DNA of 64,000 nucleotides from Streptomyces sp. NBC_00083 (GCF_026343295.1 NZ_JAPELY010000001.1:806001-870000), one strand, 5' to 3'; shown: positions 25,183 through 33,244, numbered from the stretch's first letter. Made by a program: numbers and translations. The notes: generated by a model not told the origin, from the letters alone.

Positions 25183-26375
25183 GCACCTCGACGCAGGGCG
25201 CGCGCCCGGCGGAGCGGCCGTCCACCGAAGCGCCGTCCGCCGCGGCACCGATCCCCTTCTTCACCGGCGCCGAGTCGATCCGCCGCGGCTGGGCGGGGCT
25301 GGAGGCCCGGCTGCGCGAGGTCGCCGCCGCAGGCCGCTTCACCTTCGGGGCGCTCGGCCGGGAGCTGGAGGAGCGGATCGCGGCCCTGACCGGGGCCAAG
25401 CACGCCATCGCGGTCGGCAACGGCACCGACGCGCTGATCATCCTGCTGCGCGCCGCCGGCGTCGGCCCGGGGGACGAGGTGATCGTCCCGGCGTACACCT
25501 TCTTCGCCTCCGCGTCGGCCGTCCTGCACGTCGGCGCCGAGCCGGTCCTCGTGGACGTGCTGCCCGGCTCGTACGCCATGGACCCGGCGGCGGCCCGCGC
25601 GGCGGTCACCGAGCGCACCAAGGCGATCATGCCGGTGCACCTGTTCTCGCAGATGGCGGACATGCGCACGCTCCGCGACCTGGCCGACGAGCACGGTCTG
25701 CTGCTCCTCGAAGACAGCGCCGAGGGCATCGGCATGGTCATGGGCGGCCGGCACGCGGGCCTCTGGGGCAGCGGCGGGGTGCTCTCCTTCTTCCCCACCA
25801 AGACCCTCGGCGCGCTCGGCGACGCCGGCATGGTCCTCACCGACGACGACGCCGTCGCCGAACGCGCCCGGCGGCTGCGCAGCCACGGCCAGCAGGTGGA
25901 CGGCAGTTACGAGTACCTGGAACTCGGCTACAACAGCCGGCTCGACGAGATCCAGTCGGCGGTCCTGCTCACCCGCCTGGAGACCCTGTCCGCCGACATC
26001 GAGCGCCGGGCCGAACTCGCGGCCCGCTACGACGAGGGCCTCGCCCCGCTGGCCCCGGCCGTCCGGATCCCCTTCATGGCCGAGACGGCCGAGCCCGGCA
26101 ACGCCGTCTGGTACGTCTACCTCATCGAGAGCGACCACCGCGACGAGCTGGTCGACCACCTGGCCGCGCACGGGGTGGGCACCGAGGTCTACTACCCGCG
26201 CCCGCTGACCGAGCAGCCCGCGCTCGCCCATCTGCCCGGCGCCCAGCACCCGGTGCCGGTCGCCACGGCCGCCGCCCGGCGCGCGGTGGGCCTGCCGCTC
26301 TACCCGGACCTGACCGACGACCAGGTCGACCGCGTGTGCGAGCTCGTGCACCGGTTCCACAAGGAGCACGCGTGA
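25179..26375 (+). CDS. DegT/DnrJ/EryC1/StrS aminotransferase 1
   Basis: This 398-residue PLP-dependent sugar or cyclitol aminotransferase has the family motifs VGNGTDAL near residue 80, VIVPAYTFFASAS near 100, LEDSAEGIG near 182, the PLP lysine in SFFPTKTLGALGD near 208, and EVYYPRPL near 350. Members such as WbpE, DesV or StsC install an amino group on a keto-sugar nucleotide or a ketocyclitol. It is the first of two tandem members of the family; in this operon the keto substrate could come from a Gfo/Idh enzyme or from the NDP-sugar dehydrogenase product. Confidence 0.9.
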   Translation: MSTSTQGARPAERPSTEAPSAAAPIPFFTGAESIRRGWAGLEARLREVAAAGRFTFGALGRELEERIAALTGAKHAIAVGNGTDALIILLRAAGVGPGDEVIVPAYTFFASASAVLHVGAEPVLVDVLPGSYAMDPAAARAAVTERTKAIMPVHLFSQMADMRTLRDLADEHGLLLLEDSAEGIGMVMGGRHAGLWGSGGVLSFFPTKTLGALGDAGMVLTDDDAVAERARRLRSHGQQVDGSYEYLELGYNSRLDEIQSAVLLTRLETLSADIERRAELAARYDEGLAPLAPAVRIPFMAETAEPGNAVWYVYLIESDHRDELVDHLAAHGVGTEVYYPRPLTEQPALAHLPGAQHPVPVATAAARRAVGLPLYPDLTDDQVDRVCELVHRFHKEHA

Positions 26376-27514
26376 CGACGACCCTTCCCCCCGCCCCCGG
26401 CGTGCCGTACTTCGACTGGTCGAGCCGCTACGAGGGCTGGACCGACCACGTACTCACCGCCGTCCGCGAGGCCGCGGAATCCGACGAGTTCATCCTCAAG
26501 TCCCGGGTGGCCGCGCTCGAAGCGCGGGTCGCCGAGCGGACCGGCGCCGCCCACGCCGTCGCGGTGGCGAGCGGCACCGGCGCGCTCACCGTGATCCTCG
26601 CCGCCCTCGGCCTCGGCCCCGGCGACGAGGTCGTGACCCCCGCCTTCTCGTTCATCTCGACCGCCAGCACCGTCGCCCTGCGCGGCGCCCGCCCGGTCTT
26701 CGCGGACGTCGACTACGACACCGCCTGCCTCGACCTCGGCGCCGCCGAGGCCGCCGTCACCGGCAACACCCGCGCCCTGCTGCCCGCCTACCTCTTCACC
26801 ACCCACCCCGACATGGCGGGCCTCGCCGAACTCGCCGGGCGCCGCTCGCTCGCCCTGGTGGAGGACAGCGCGGTCGGCCTGGGCGCCACGGTCGACGGCC
26901 TTCCGGCGGGGCGGCACGGCACGGCCGGGGTCTTCTCCTTCTTCCCCGCCAAGCCGATCGGCGGCGCGGGCGACGCGGGCATGGTCGTCACCGACGACGA
27001 CGCCCTGGCCCGTGACGTACGGATGCTGCGCAACCACGGCCAGGACCTGAACGTGCGCTTCCTGCACCACAAGGTCGGCTTCAACGCGCGCATGGACGAG
27101 ATCACCGCCGCGTTCCTGCTGCGACGGCTGCCGCGCCTCGACGAGTTCCTCACCGTTCGCAGGGAACTCGCCCAGGAGTACAACGACCGCCTCGCGCCGC
27201 TCGCGCCGGACCTGCTGACCCCGCCGGGCGGCTACGGCGACCGCGCCGTCTACACCTACGTGGTGCGCGCCCGGCGCCGCGAGGAGCTCAAGGAGTTCCT
27301 CGCGGGGGAGGGCATCGAGACCGTGGTCTATTACCCGAAGCCCCTGCACCTCCAGCCCGCCTTCGCCCATCTCGGCCACCAGGAGGGCGACTTCCCGGTC
27401 GCCGAGCGGCTCGCCCGCGAATGCCTGGCCCTGCCGCTCCACCCCGGCATGCGGCCCGGGGCCGTGGCCCAGGTCGCCGACGCGATCGAGCGCTTCTACC
27501 GGGGTGCCAGGTGA
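26372..27514 (+). CDS. DegT/DnrJ/EryC1/StrS aminotransferase 2
   Basis: This 380-residue paralogue is coupled to aminotransferase 1 by GTGA. Motifs are VASGTGALTVIL near residue 65, VVTPAFSFISTAST near 88, VEDSAVGLG near 165, the PLP lysine in SFFPAKPIGGAGD near 192, and VVYYPKPL. It differs from its neighbour throughout, so it is not a recent duplicate and probably aminates a different position or intermediate. The GTG at 26372 was preferred to codons inside the preceding gene. Confidence 0.9.
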   Translation: MTTTLPPAPGVPYFDWSSRYEGWTDHVLTAVREAAESDEFILKSRVAALEARVAERTGAAHAVAVASGTGALTVILAALGLGPGDEVVTPAFSFISTASTVALRGARPVFADVDYDTACLDLGAAEAAVTGNTRALLPAYLFTTHPDMAGLAELAGRRSLALVEDSAVGLGATVDGLPAGRHGTAGVFSFFPAKPIGGAGDAGMVVTDDDALARDVRMLRNHGQDLNVRFLHHKVGFNARMDEITAAFLLRRLPRLDEFLTVRRELAQEYNDRLAPLAPDLLTPPGGYGDRAVYTYVVRARRREELKEFLAGEGIETVVYYPKPLHLQPAFAHLGHQEGDFPVAERLARECLALPLHPGMRPGAVAQVADAIERFYRGAR

Positions 27515-28359
27515 GCTGGACCGACCGGGCCTGCGGCATCGGCGACGAGGCCGCCCCCGGCCTCACCGAACAGCTGGCCATCCACCGCGAACTGGGCCTC
27601 GGCGCCATCGAGTTGCGTACGGTAGACGGCCGCGGGCTGCACGAGCTGACCGCCGACGCGCTCGCCGAGGTCGCCGAGCGGGTCCGGGCGGCCGGGCTCG
27701 TGGTGCCGGTGGTGGACACCCCGATCGGGAACTGGTCCACCACGGTCGCCACCGGCCTCGACGCGGAGCTGTCGGTCCTCGCCGGCTCCGCCGCGGCCGC
27801 CCACGCCCTGGGCAGCCGGTGGCTGCGGGTGATGTCCTACCCGAACGACGGGCGCCCCGAAGCGGAATGGGCCGCCGAGTCGCTCCGCCGCATGGCCGTC
27901 CTGACGCGCGAGGCCGAGCGGCTCGACGTGCGGCTGCTGCACGAGAACTGCCAGGGCTGGGCCGGCCGGGGCCCCGACGAGACGCTGCGCCTGCTCGACC
28001 ACGTGGCCAGCCCGGCGCTGCGGCTCGTCTTCGACATCGGCAACGGGCTCGCCTACGGGTACGAGGCGACCGAGTTCCTCGGCAAGGTGCTGCCCTGGGT
28101 CGACCACGTCCACATCAAGGACGGGCACCGCACGCCGGACGGCGCGGTCTTCACCCTGCCGGGCCGTGGCGAGGTCGAAGTAGCCGACTGCGTACGCCAG
28201 TTGGAGCAGGCCGGATACCGGGGCCGCTACAGCCTGGAGCCGCACGTCGCGCACATTCCGCACCTGGCGGCCACCGCGGGCGCCGCCGAACTCGCCGCGG
28301 GGTACCGGGCCTGCGCGCTCGCCTTCCGCGAGATCTGGGAGACGATCCCCCATGACTGA
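27511..28359 (+). CDS. Sugar phosphate isomerase/epimerase (xylose isomerase-like TIM barrel)
   Basis: This 282-residue protein belongs to the AP endonuclease 2/IolE-IolI superfamily. The metal-binding pattern is visible in LLHENCQG near 146 (Glu), LVFDIGNG near 175 (Asp), HVHIKDGH near 200 (His, Asp) and YSLEPH near 247 (Glu). Relatives isomerise or epimerise keto-sugars or inososes. It is coupled to aminotransferase 2 (GTGA). With a dehydrogenase and an aminotransferase it would form a dehydrogenase-isomerase-transaminase set as used for aminocyclitols or amino sugars (inference). Confidence 0.8.
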   Translation: MSWTDRACGIGDEAAPGLTEQLAIHRELGLGAIELRTVDGRGLHELTADALAEVAERVRAAGLVVPVVDTPIGNWSTTVATGLDAELSVLAGSAAAAHALGSRWLRVMSYPNDGRPEAEWAAESLRRMAVLTREAERLDVRLLHENCQGWAGRGPDETLRLLDHVASPALRLVFDIGNGLAYGYEATEFLGKVLPWVDHVHIKDGHRTPDGAVFTLPGRGEVEVADCVRQLEQAGYRGRYSLEPHVAHIPHLAATAGAAELAAGYRACALAFREIWETIPHD

Positions 28360-29662
28360 CCCGACCGGAGGGCCGTTCGGGCCGTCCGAGACGGAGTGGC
28401 TCCTCGACCTGATGGCCGTCCCCTCGGTGTCGCCCTTCGAGGGCGGCAAGGCCGAACTGACCCGTGACGCCCAGCGGGTGTTCCTGGACGGCGCGCTCGC
28501 CCGGGGCTTCACCGAGGTCCTGCACGCCGGGCCGCCGGCCGCCTTCCTCACCGGGGCCGACGTTCCCGCGCCGGTCCGCGCGGCCGTCCTGGCCGACCCG
28601 GAGGGCTTCCTCGCCGCCCAGCCGAGCGCCGTGGTGCGGATGGGGCGGCCCGCCGCGCCGGAACACCGGCTGATCGTCAACTTCCACGTCGACACCGTCG
28701 GCCCGCACATCGACCCGCGGATCGCCGACGGCGTCCTGTACGGGCGCGGCGCGGTCGACGACAAGGGGCCCGGCATCGCGGCCGCCGCCGGGATCGCGGC
28801 CGCGTTCGCCGCCGAACCCTGGCTCGCCGGCACGATCGAGGCCCAGCTCGCCTCCGTACCCGGCGAAGAGGGCGGCGCGATGGGCACGTACGGCACCCGC
28901 TGGCTGGTCGACAGCGGGCTGACCGGGCGCCTGATGCTGTTCGCCGAACCCACCGGCGGCCGGGTGATGGACGCCTGCACGGCGGCGATGACCCCCCGCA
29001 TCCGGGTGGCGGGCTCCGACAGCACCGACGACCACCCGGCCGGCGGCCACAACGCCACCGTCGCGCTGGGCTTCCTCGCCGACTTCCTGGTACGCCGACT
29101 CGGGCCGCGCGCACAGGAGTTGGGCGCGAAGCTCTGTGTGGCGGGGCTGCGCACCGGCGACGCGCACAACCGGGTCTACGGCACCGGCGAGCTCCTGATG
29201 AACATCGCCTACCAGGACAGGCGCCAAGCGGTGCTGCTGGAGCGGGAGTTGGAGGACCTGCTCCGGCAGGCGCGCGCGGAGTTCGCGGCGGCCCACGCGG
29301 GCAGCGCGCTCACCGAGCGGCTCGTCGCCGACTGGGACGAGGTGATCCGCTTCGACTGGCTCAAGCGCGGCCTGCCCGTCCTGGACAACCGCGACCAGAA
29401 GATGGAGGCGCTGCTCGGCGCGGCCGGCTTCCCCCGGCACGACGGCCTCGCCGACGGATCGGCCTTCACCTGCGACGCCATCTGGGCCGGCGGACCCGGC
29501 CGCTACGTCGCGGTCTGCGGCCCCGGCGGCCTCGACACCCACGGCGCGCACACCCCCGGCGAGTTCCTTGAACTCGCCGAACTCGCCCGCTACGCACGGC
29601 AGATCAAGGACCTCGTCGTCCGCTTCGGCACCCATATCGCTACTCAGGAGGCAGAGAGATGA
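28352..29662 (+). CDS. M20-family metallohydrolase (ArgE/DapE/carboxypeptidase type)
   Basis: This 436-residue zinc hydrolase has metal ligands in FHVDTVGPH (H112, with D114), GRGAVDDKGPG (D136), SVPGEEGG (general base E172 and ligand E173), LFAEPTGG (Glu) and a C-terminal DTHGAH (His). Family members deacylate N-acyl amino acids or split dipeptides. In this cluster it could remove an N-acyl protecting group from an intermediate or trim a peptide made by the ATP-grasp ligases. It overlaps both neighbours (8 and 4 bases). Confidence 0.85.
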   Translation: MTDPTGGPFGPSETEWLLDLMAVPSVSPFEGGKAELTRDAQRVFLDGALARGFTEVLHAGPPAAFLTGADVPAPVRAAVLADPEGFLAAQPSAVVRMGRPAAPEHRLIVNFHVDTVGPHIDPRIADGVLYGRGAVDDKGPGIAAAAGIAAAFAAEPWLAGTIEAQLASVPGEEGGAMGTYGTRWLVDSGLTGRLMLFAEPTGGRVMDACTAAMTPRIRVAGSDSTDDHPAGGHNATVALGFLADFLVRRLGPRAQELGAKLCVAGLRTGDAHNRVYGTGELLMNIAYQDRRQAVLLERELEDLLRQARAEFAAAHAGSALTERLVADWDEVIRFDWLKRGLPVLDNRDQKMEALLGAAGFPRHDGLADGSAFTCDAIWAGGPGRYVAVCGPGGLDTHGAHTPGEFLELAELARYARQIKDLVVRFGTHIATQEAER

Positions 29663-30768
29663 CCGTCAGGATTCCGCTGGAGACCCTGCGAGGCTTCGCG
29701 CGGGAGGCGCTGCGGCGCTCCGGACTCGACGAGAAGGCGGCGGCGGCCGCCGCGGAGGTCGTGGTCTACGCCGACGAGCACGGCTTCACCACGCACGGCA
29801 GCAACGCCCTCGCCGGCATCTACGCGCCCCGCCTGCTGGACGGCCGGATCAACGCGAACGCCGTCCCCCGTACCGTCACCGAGACCGCGTCGAGCGCCGT
29901 GATCGACGGCGACCGGGGCCTCGGCCTCGTCACCACCACGCTCGCCACCGACCTGGCGGTCGACAAGGCGCGCGGGACCGGCATAGCCATGGTCGCGGTC
30001 CGCAACAGCAGCCACTTCGGCAGCGCCGGGTACTACGCCCACCGCGCCACCCAGGCCGGCCTCATCGCCATCGCGATGACCAACTGCGGCGCCCAGGGCG
30101 TCGCCCCGCCGCTCGGCGGCCTGACCCGGATGCTCGGCACCAACCCCCTCGCGGTGGCCGCCCCCGCGCCCGGCGGAGCGCCCTTCGTGCTCGACATGAG
30201 CGCCACCACGGTCGCCACCGGCAAGATCCGGGCCGCCCAGCGCGAGGGCCGGTCGGTCCCCGAGGGCTGGCTGACGGCCCCCGACGGCACCGCCGTCACC
30301 GACCCCGACGCGTTCTTCGACGGCAAGGCCGACGTCACCTGGCTGGGCGGCTCTGCGGCCACCGGCGGAGCCAAGGGCTACGGCCTCGCGCTCCTGGTCG
30401 ACCTGCTGTGCGGCCCGCTGGCGGGCGCGAGCCACGGTCCGACGCCGGACCTGCTCGTCGACGGCGACGAGCGGCCCGACACCGACATCGGCCACACCGT
30501 GATCGCCATCGACCCGGCCGCCTTCGGCGCGGCCGAGTCGTTCGGCCGGGGTGCCCGTGAGCTGCTCGACACCGTGAGCGCCTGCCCGCCGGCCGTGCCC
30601 GGCGGATCCGTCACCTACCCCGGCGCCCCCGAGGCCGCAAGGGCCGAGGAGTCCCGGCGCGACGGCGTCGCCCTGCCGGACCACGTGGCCGCGGGCCTCG
30701 TCGCCCTCGCCGAGCGGCTCGACCTCGCCACCCCGGCGGAGCTGCGCCCGGAGGTGGCGACCGGATGA
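29659..30768 (+). CDS. Ldh-family (malate/L-lactate/imine) NAD(P)H oxidoreductase
   Basis: This 369-residue protein is of the AllD/YlbC-DpkA family, which is unrelated to the classical Rossmann malate dehydrogenases. Residues DEHGFTTHGS near 39-48 correspond to the conserved THG region and H119 in NSSHFGSAGYY to the catalytic His. Known members reduce 2-keto acids, delta1-piperideine-2-carboxylate or related cyclic imines, or oxidise ureidoglycolate. A role in making a 2-hydroxy acid or a cyclic or N-substituted amino acid is likely here. It follows the M20 gene with a four-base overlap and AGGAGG-like GGAGGCAG upstream. Confidence 0.85.
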   Translation: MTVRIPLETLRGFAREALRRSGLDEKAAAAAAEVVVYADEHGFTTHGSNALAGIYAPRLLDGRINANAVPRTVTETASSAVIDGDRGLGLVTTTLATDLAVDKARGTGIAMVAVRNSSHFGSAGYYAHRATQAGLIAIAMTNCGAQGVAPPLGGLTRMLGTNPLAVAAPAPGGAPFVLDMSATTVATGKIRAAQREGRSVPEGWLTAPDGTAVTDPDAFFDGKADVTWLGGSAATGGAKGYGLALLVDLLCGPLAGASHGPTPDLLVDGDERPDTDIGHTVIAIDPAAFGAAESFGRGARELLDTVSACPPAVPGGSVTYPGAPEAARAEESRRDGVALPDHVAAGLVALAERLDLATPAELRPEVATG

Positions 30769-32075
30769 GGATCGGCATCATCGGCCTGGGCGTCATCTCC
30801 CCGTACTTCCTGCGCGCCGTCGACGAGGACGACCAGCTCGAACTCACCGCGGCGTGCGACCTCGACCGGGCGAAGCTGGACCGACTCCCGGCCGGCGTGG
30901 CCACGTTCACCGACCACCGCGAGCTGATCGCGTCCGGTCTGGTCGACGGCGTGGTCGTGACCCTCCCCAACGACCTGCACGCCCCGGTGGTGGCCGCCGC
31001 GCTCACCGCTGGGATCCACGTCGCCTGCGAGAAGCCGCTGACCGTGGCCGCCGCGGACGCCCGCGAGCTGGCCGCGATCGCCGAGCGCACGGGCAGCACC
31101 CTGTTCACGGCGTTCCACCGCCGCTACAACAGCCATGTCCTCGCTCTGGCCGCGCGGTTGCCGGACCGTACGCGGATCGAGCGGGTCGTCGGCCGCTACC
31201 ACGAGCGGATCGAGGAGCACACCGGAAACGACCGCTGGTACCTCGACCGGGACCGCTGCGGCGGCGGCTGTGTGATCGACAACGGGCCCAACGCGCTCGA
31301 CGCGCTGCGCCAGGTGGTCGGGGAGCTGACGCTCACCGACGCGACCATCGGCGACGTCCGCGGCGGCGTCGAGTTCTGCGCCGAGCTGGAACTGCGCACC
31401 GGGGACGGCATCCCCGTCACCGTCGAGCTGGACTGGGCGCTGCCCACCGGCGAGGTCAAGGACATCACCGTCCACCTCAAGGACGGCAGCACGGTCCACG
31501 CCGACATGCTGGCGGGCTACGAGGGGTTCAAGTCCTCGCTGGACCACGAGTACCGGGGCATCATGGCCGACTTCCGCTCGGCGGTCGCCGCGGGCCCCGC
31601 CCGGATCGACGACGGGCCCGTCGTGGTGGAGCTGGTCGAGCAGGCGTACCGGACGGCGCGGAGCAAGGAGCGCCGGCTGCGGATGCCCGCCAAGGAACCG
31701 GTCGGCGCGCACCTCGTCAAGCTGCTGTTCCACCGCCGCGACGACCGGGGGATGAGCCTGTCGCCCTGGGGCTCGCGCTGTGTGCGCGCGGGCGACGTCC
31801 ACGAACTGGTGACCACCACCGACCACCCGTCGGCGCCCGGGGACCGGATCGACGCGGTGGGATTCCTCGGCTTCGCGGAATTCACCCGCGCCACCGTGCT
31901 GGAGCGGGGCGATCAACTCTGGCTCGGTGAAAGGCTGATAGGCGTCGTCGTCGGCTTCGACGAGTGCCATGCTCCCAATCACTACAACGTCCTGATCCAC
32001 AGCGACCGGCTGCTCACCGCCGAGGACCTCGACCTCTCGGCCGGCGACCTGGTCGTCTTCAAGGAGTCCACATGA
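30765..32075 (+). CDS. Gfo/Idh/MocA oxidoreductase with an extra C-terminal domain
   Basis: This 436-residue protein has a Rossmann domain at the N-terminus (GIIGLGVISPYF near 4-15; EKP at 89-91) and the Gfo/Idh C-terminal domain up to about residue 305. A further domain of about 125 residues follows (starting near KEPVGAHLVKLLF, with GFLGFAEFT, GVVVGFDECH and NHYNVLIHS) that I cannot name. The extension is absent from ordinary family members and from the first Gfo/Idh enzyme of this cluster. The enzyme probably oxidises or reduces a sugar or cyclitol hydroxyl. It is coupled to both neighbours by ATGA. Confidence 0.82.
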   Translation: MRIGIIGLGVISPYFLRAVDEDDQLELTAACDLDRAKLDRLPAGVATFTDHRELIASGLVDGVVVTLPNDLHAPVVAAALTAGIHVACEKPLTVAAADARELAAIAERTGSTLFTAFHRRYNSHVLALAARLPDRTRIERVVGRYHERIEEHTGNDRWYLDRDRCGGGCVIDNGPNALDALRQVVGELTLTDATIGDVRGGVEFCAELELRTGDGIPVTVELDWALPTGEVKDITVHLKDGSTVHADMLAGYEGFKSSLDHEYRGIMADFRSAVAAGPARIDDGPVVVELVEQAYRTARSKERRLRMPAKEPVGAHLVKLLFHRRDDRGMSLSPWGSRCVRAGDVHELVTTTDHPSAPGDRIDAVGFLGFAEFTRATVLERGDQLWLGERLIGVVVGFDECHAPNHYNVLIHSDRLLTAEDLDLSAGDLVVFKEST

Positions 32076-32746
32076 CGGACAGCACCACGTCCCTCGCGCC
32101 CCCGCACCCCATCGCCGTCGACGACGAGGCCGCCGCCGCGTTCCCGGGCGTCGAGGTGCTCGCCACCATCGCGGAGGTGACGGCCGACGGCCTCGACGAA
32201 GCGGCCGACGCGCTCTGGCTCGCCCAGCACGGCGCATGGCACGAGCAGTCCCGTGGCGCCATCCGCAACCACCCGCGCGTGGCGGCCTACCGGCAGCTGT
32301 CGAAGCTGATCGGCCAGGACCCGGACCGTCAGCCGCCGTCCATCCAGGCCCTGATCGACCGGGGCCTGCGCGCCAAGCCGGCCGGCGCGTGGCCCCGGAT
32401 CAACCCGGTGGTCGACGCGGTGAACGCGGTGGCCGTCACCGACCTGGCGGCGCTCGGCGTCTTCGACGCGGACCGGGTGACCGGAGCGGTACGGTTGGCC
32501 GTCAGCCGGGGCGGCGAGGACTTCCTCGCCCTCGGTGCGGACGACTCCGTCGCACTGGAGCCGGGCCGCCTGATCCTGGCCGACGAGGCCCGCGTCCTCT
32601 CCCTGTTCGCCCACCGCGACGGCGTCCACCAGTCGGTGACGGCGGCGACCCGCCGGGTGATCCTGCTGGGCTGCGTCGTCCCCGGCATCGACGCGGAGTC
32701 GGTGTCGGCCGCGCTGACGCGGGCGGCGAGGCTGATCACGGGCTGA
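32072..32746 (+). CDS. Stand-alone B3/4 domain protein (phenylalanyl-tRNA synthetase editing-domain type)
   Basis: This 224-residue protein resembles the B3/4 module of the PheRS beta chain, which hydrolyses mischarged tyrosyl-tRNA(Phe). Visible family features are SIQALIDRG near 89, PRINPVVDAVNAV near 107-119, and the glycine- and acid-rich LALGADDSVALEPGRLIL segment. As the last gene of the biosynthetic operon it could be a trans-editing or resistance factor that clears tRNAs charged with the non-protein amino acid made here, or a binding or deacylating enzyme for an aminoacyl intermediate; both are inferences. The ATG lies in the stop of the preceding gene. Confidence 0.78.
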   Translation: MTDSTTSLAPPHPIAVDDEAAAAFPGVEVLATIAEVTADGLDEAADALWLAQHGAWHEQSRGAIRNHPRVAAYRQLSKLIGQDPDRQPPSIQALIDRGLRAKPAGAWPRINPVVDAVNAVAVTDLAALGVFDADRVTGAVRLAVSRGGEDFLALGADDSVALEPGRLILADEARVLSLFAHRDGVHQSVTAATRRVILLGCVVPGIDAESVSAALTRAARLITG

Positions 32747-32771
32747 ACGCACCGCCCGAATCCGGCCGTCT

Positions 32772-32809
32772 CCGTACCCGCCCCCGGTACCCACCGGGGG
32801 CGGGTACGG
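32772..32809 (+). terminator. Strong hairpin terminating the biosynthetic operon
   Basis: A perfect 17-bp stem (32772-32788 with 32793-32809; arm CCGTACCCGCCCCCGGT) with a four-base loop ACCC lies 25 bases after the stop of the B3/4 gene. It is followed by a short T-containing stretch (GTTTACG). It is well placed to end the long main-operon transcript. Confidence 0.8.
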
Positions 32810-32856
32810 CGTTTACGCGGGTGCTACCACCGGCTCGCTACGGTGCTCCGACCAGC

Positions 32857-32881
32857 AAAAAGGCCCTCCCGAAGGAGGGCC
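32857..32881 (-). terminator. Terminator of tRNA-Arg
   Basis: Read on the minus strand, GGCCCTCC-TTCG-GGAGGGCC followed by TTTTT forms a textbook intrinsic terminator 20 bases after the 3' end of the tRNA-Arg gene. It is one of the few in the window with a true T-run. Confidence 0.9.
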
Positions 32882-32901
32882 GTGACGCTGTGGCGCGGTT
32901 G

Positions 32902-32974
32902 CGCCCCCGGCAGGACTCGAACCTGCGGCCAAGCGCTTAGAAGGCGCCTGCTCTATCCACTGAGCTACGGGGGC
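32902..32974 (-). tRNA. tRNA-Arg (anticodon UCU)
   Basis: The 73-base minus-strand sequence folds into a standard cloverleaf. The acceptor arms are GCCCCCG and CGGGGGC with discriminator G; the D-arm is AGCTCAGTGGATAGAGC; the anticodon loop CTTCTAA gives UCU, reading AGA; and the T-arm is GCAGG-TTCGAGT-CCTGC. No CCA is encoded. The 3' end faces the biosynthetic cluster, the orientation in which islands usually integrate at tRNA genes. Its promoter should lie within 32975-33100 on the minus strand; TATCCT at 33067-33062 is a possible -10 box without a good -35. Confidence 0.93.
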
Positions 32975-33230
32975 CGGGTGGGGCCTCGGCGGCCTGGAGC
33001 CCCGGGCGGGCAGGGGTGCTGGTCCGGGACTGGTCCCGGGCCGGTGACCTTGCCGGGGACAAGGATAGGGCTCCTGTCACCTCGTCCCGGTTGCTTCACC
33101 TGCGTGGCACGATGTGGAGGTTCGGTGAAGCGAACCGATAATCGCAGGCGGGTGCGAATCATGCAGCGCTTTTGACGCTCGCGGCGCAGGGTGTTGTGCA
33201 CTCGTTATGCCTGCGTCCCACTCATCCCAT

Positions 33231-33244
33231 GTGTCCCCTGTGTC
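33231..33244. promoter_or_regulatory. Two GTGTC (GACAC) motifs upstream of dynA, possible WhiA sites
   Basis: The 357-bp region 32975-33331 between tRNA-Arg and dynA holds no gene. It contains two GTGTC motifs at 33231-33235 and 33240-33244, about 90-100 bp before the dynA start. GACAC is the core recognised by the sporulation regulator WhiA in Streptomyces. Since dynamin genes act in sporulation septation this is plausible, but such short motifs also arise by chance. Confidence 0.3.

Noticed and set aside
25179-27514. Interpretation as AHBA or kanosamine biosynthesis because of DegT plus Gfo/Idh enzymes
   Set aside because: No aminoDAHP synthase, aminodehydroquinate synthase or kanosamine kinase is found in the window.
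11851-32746. Interpretation as a LysW/ArgW-type carrier pathway (ATP-grasp, M20 and aminotransferase together)
   Set aside because: No small acidic carrier protein with an EDWGE-like C-terminus and no matching kinase or reductase is present.
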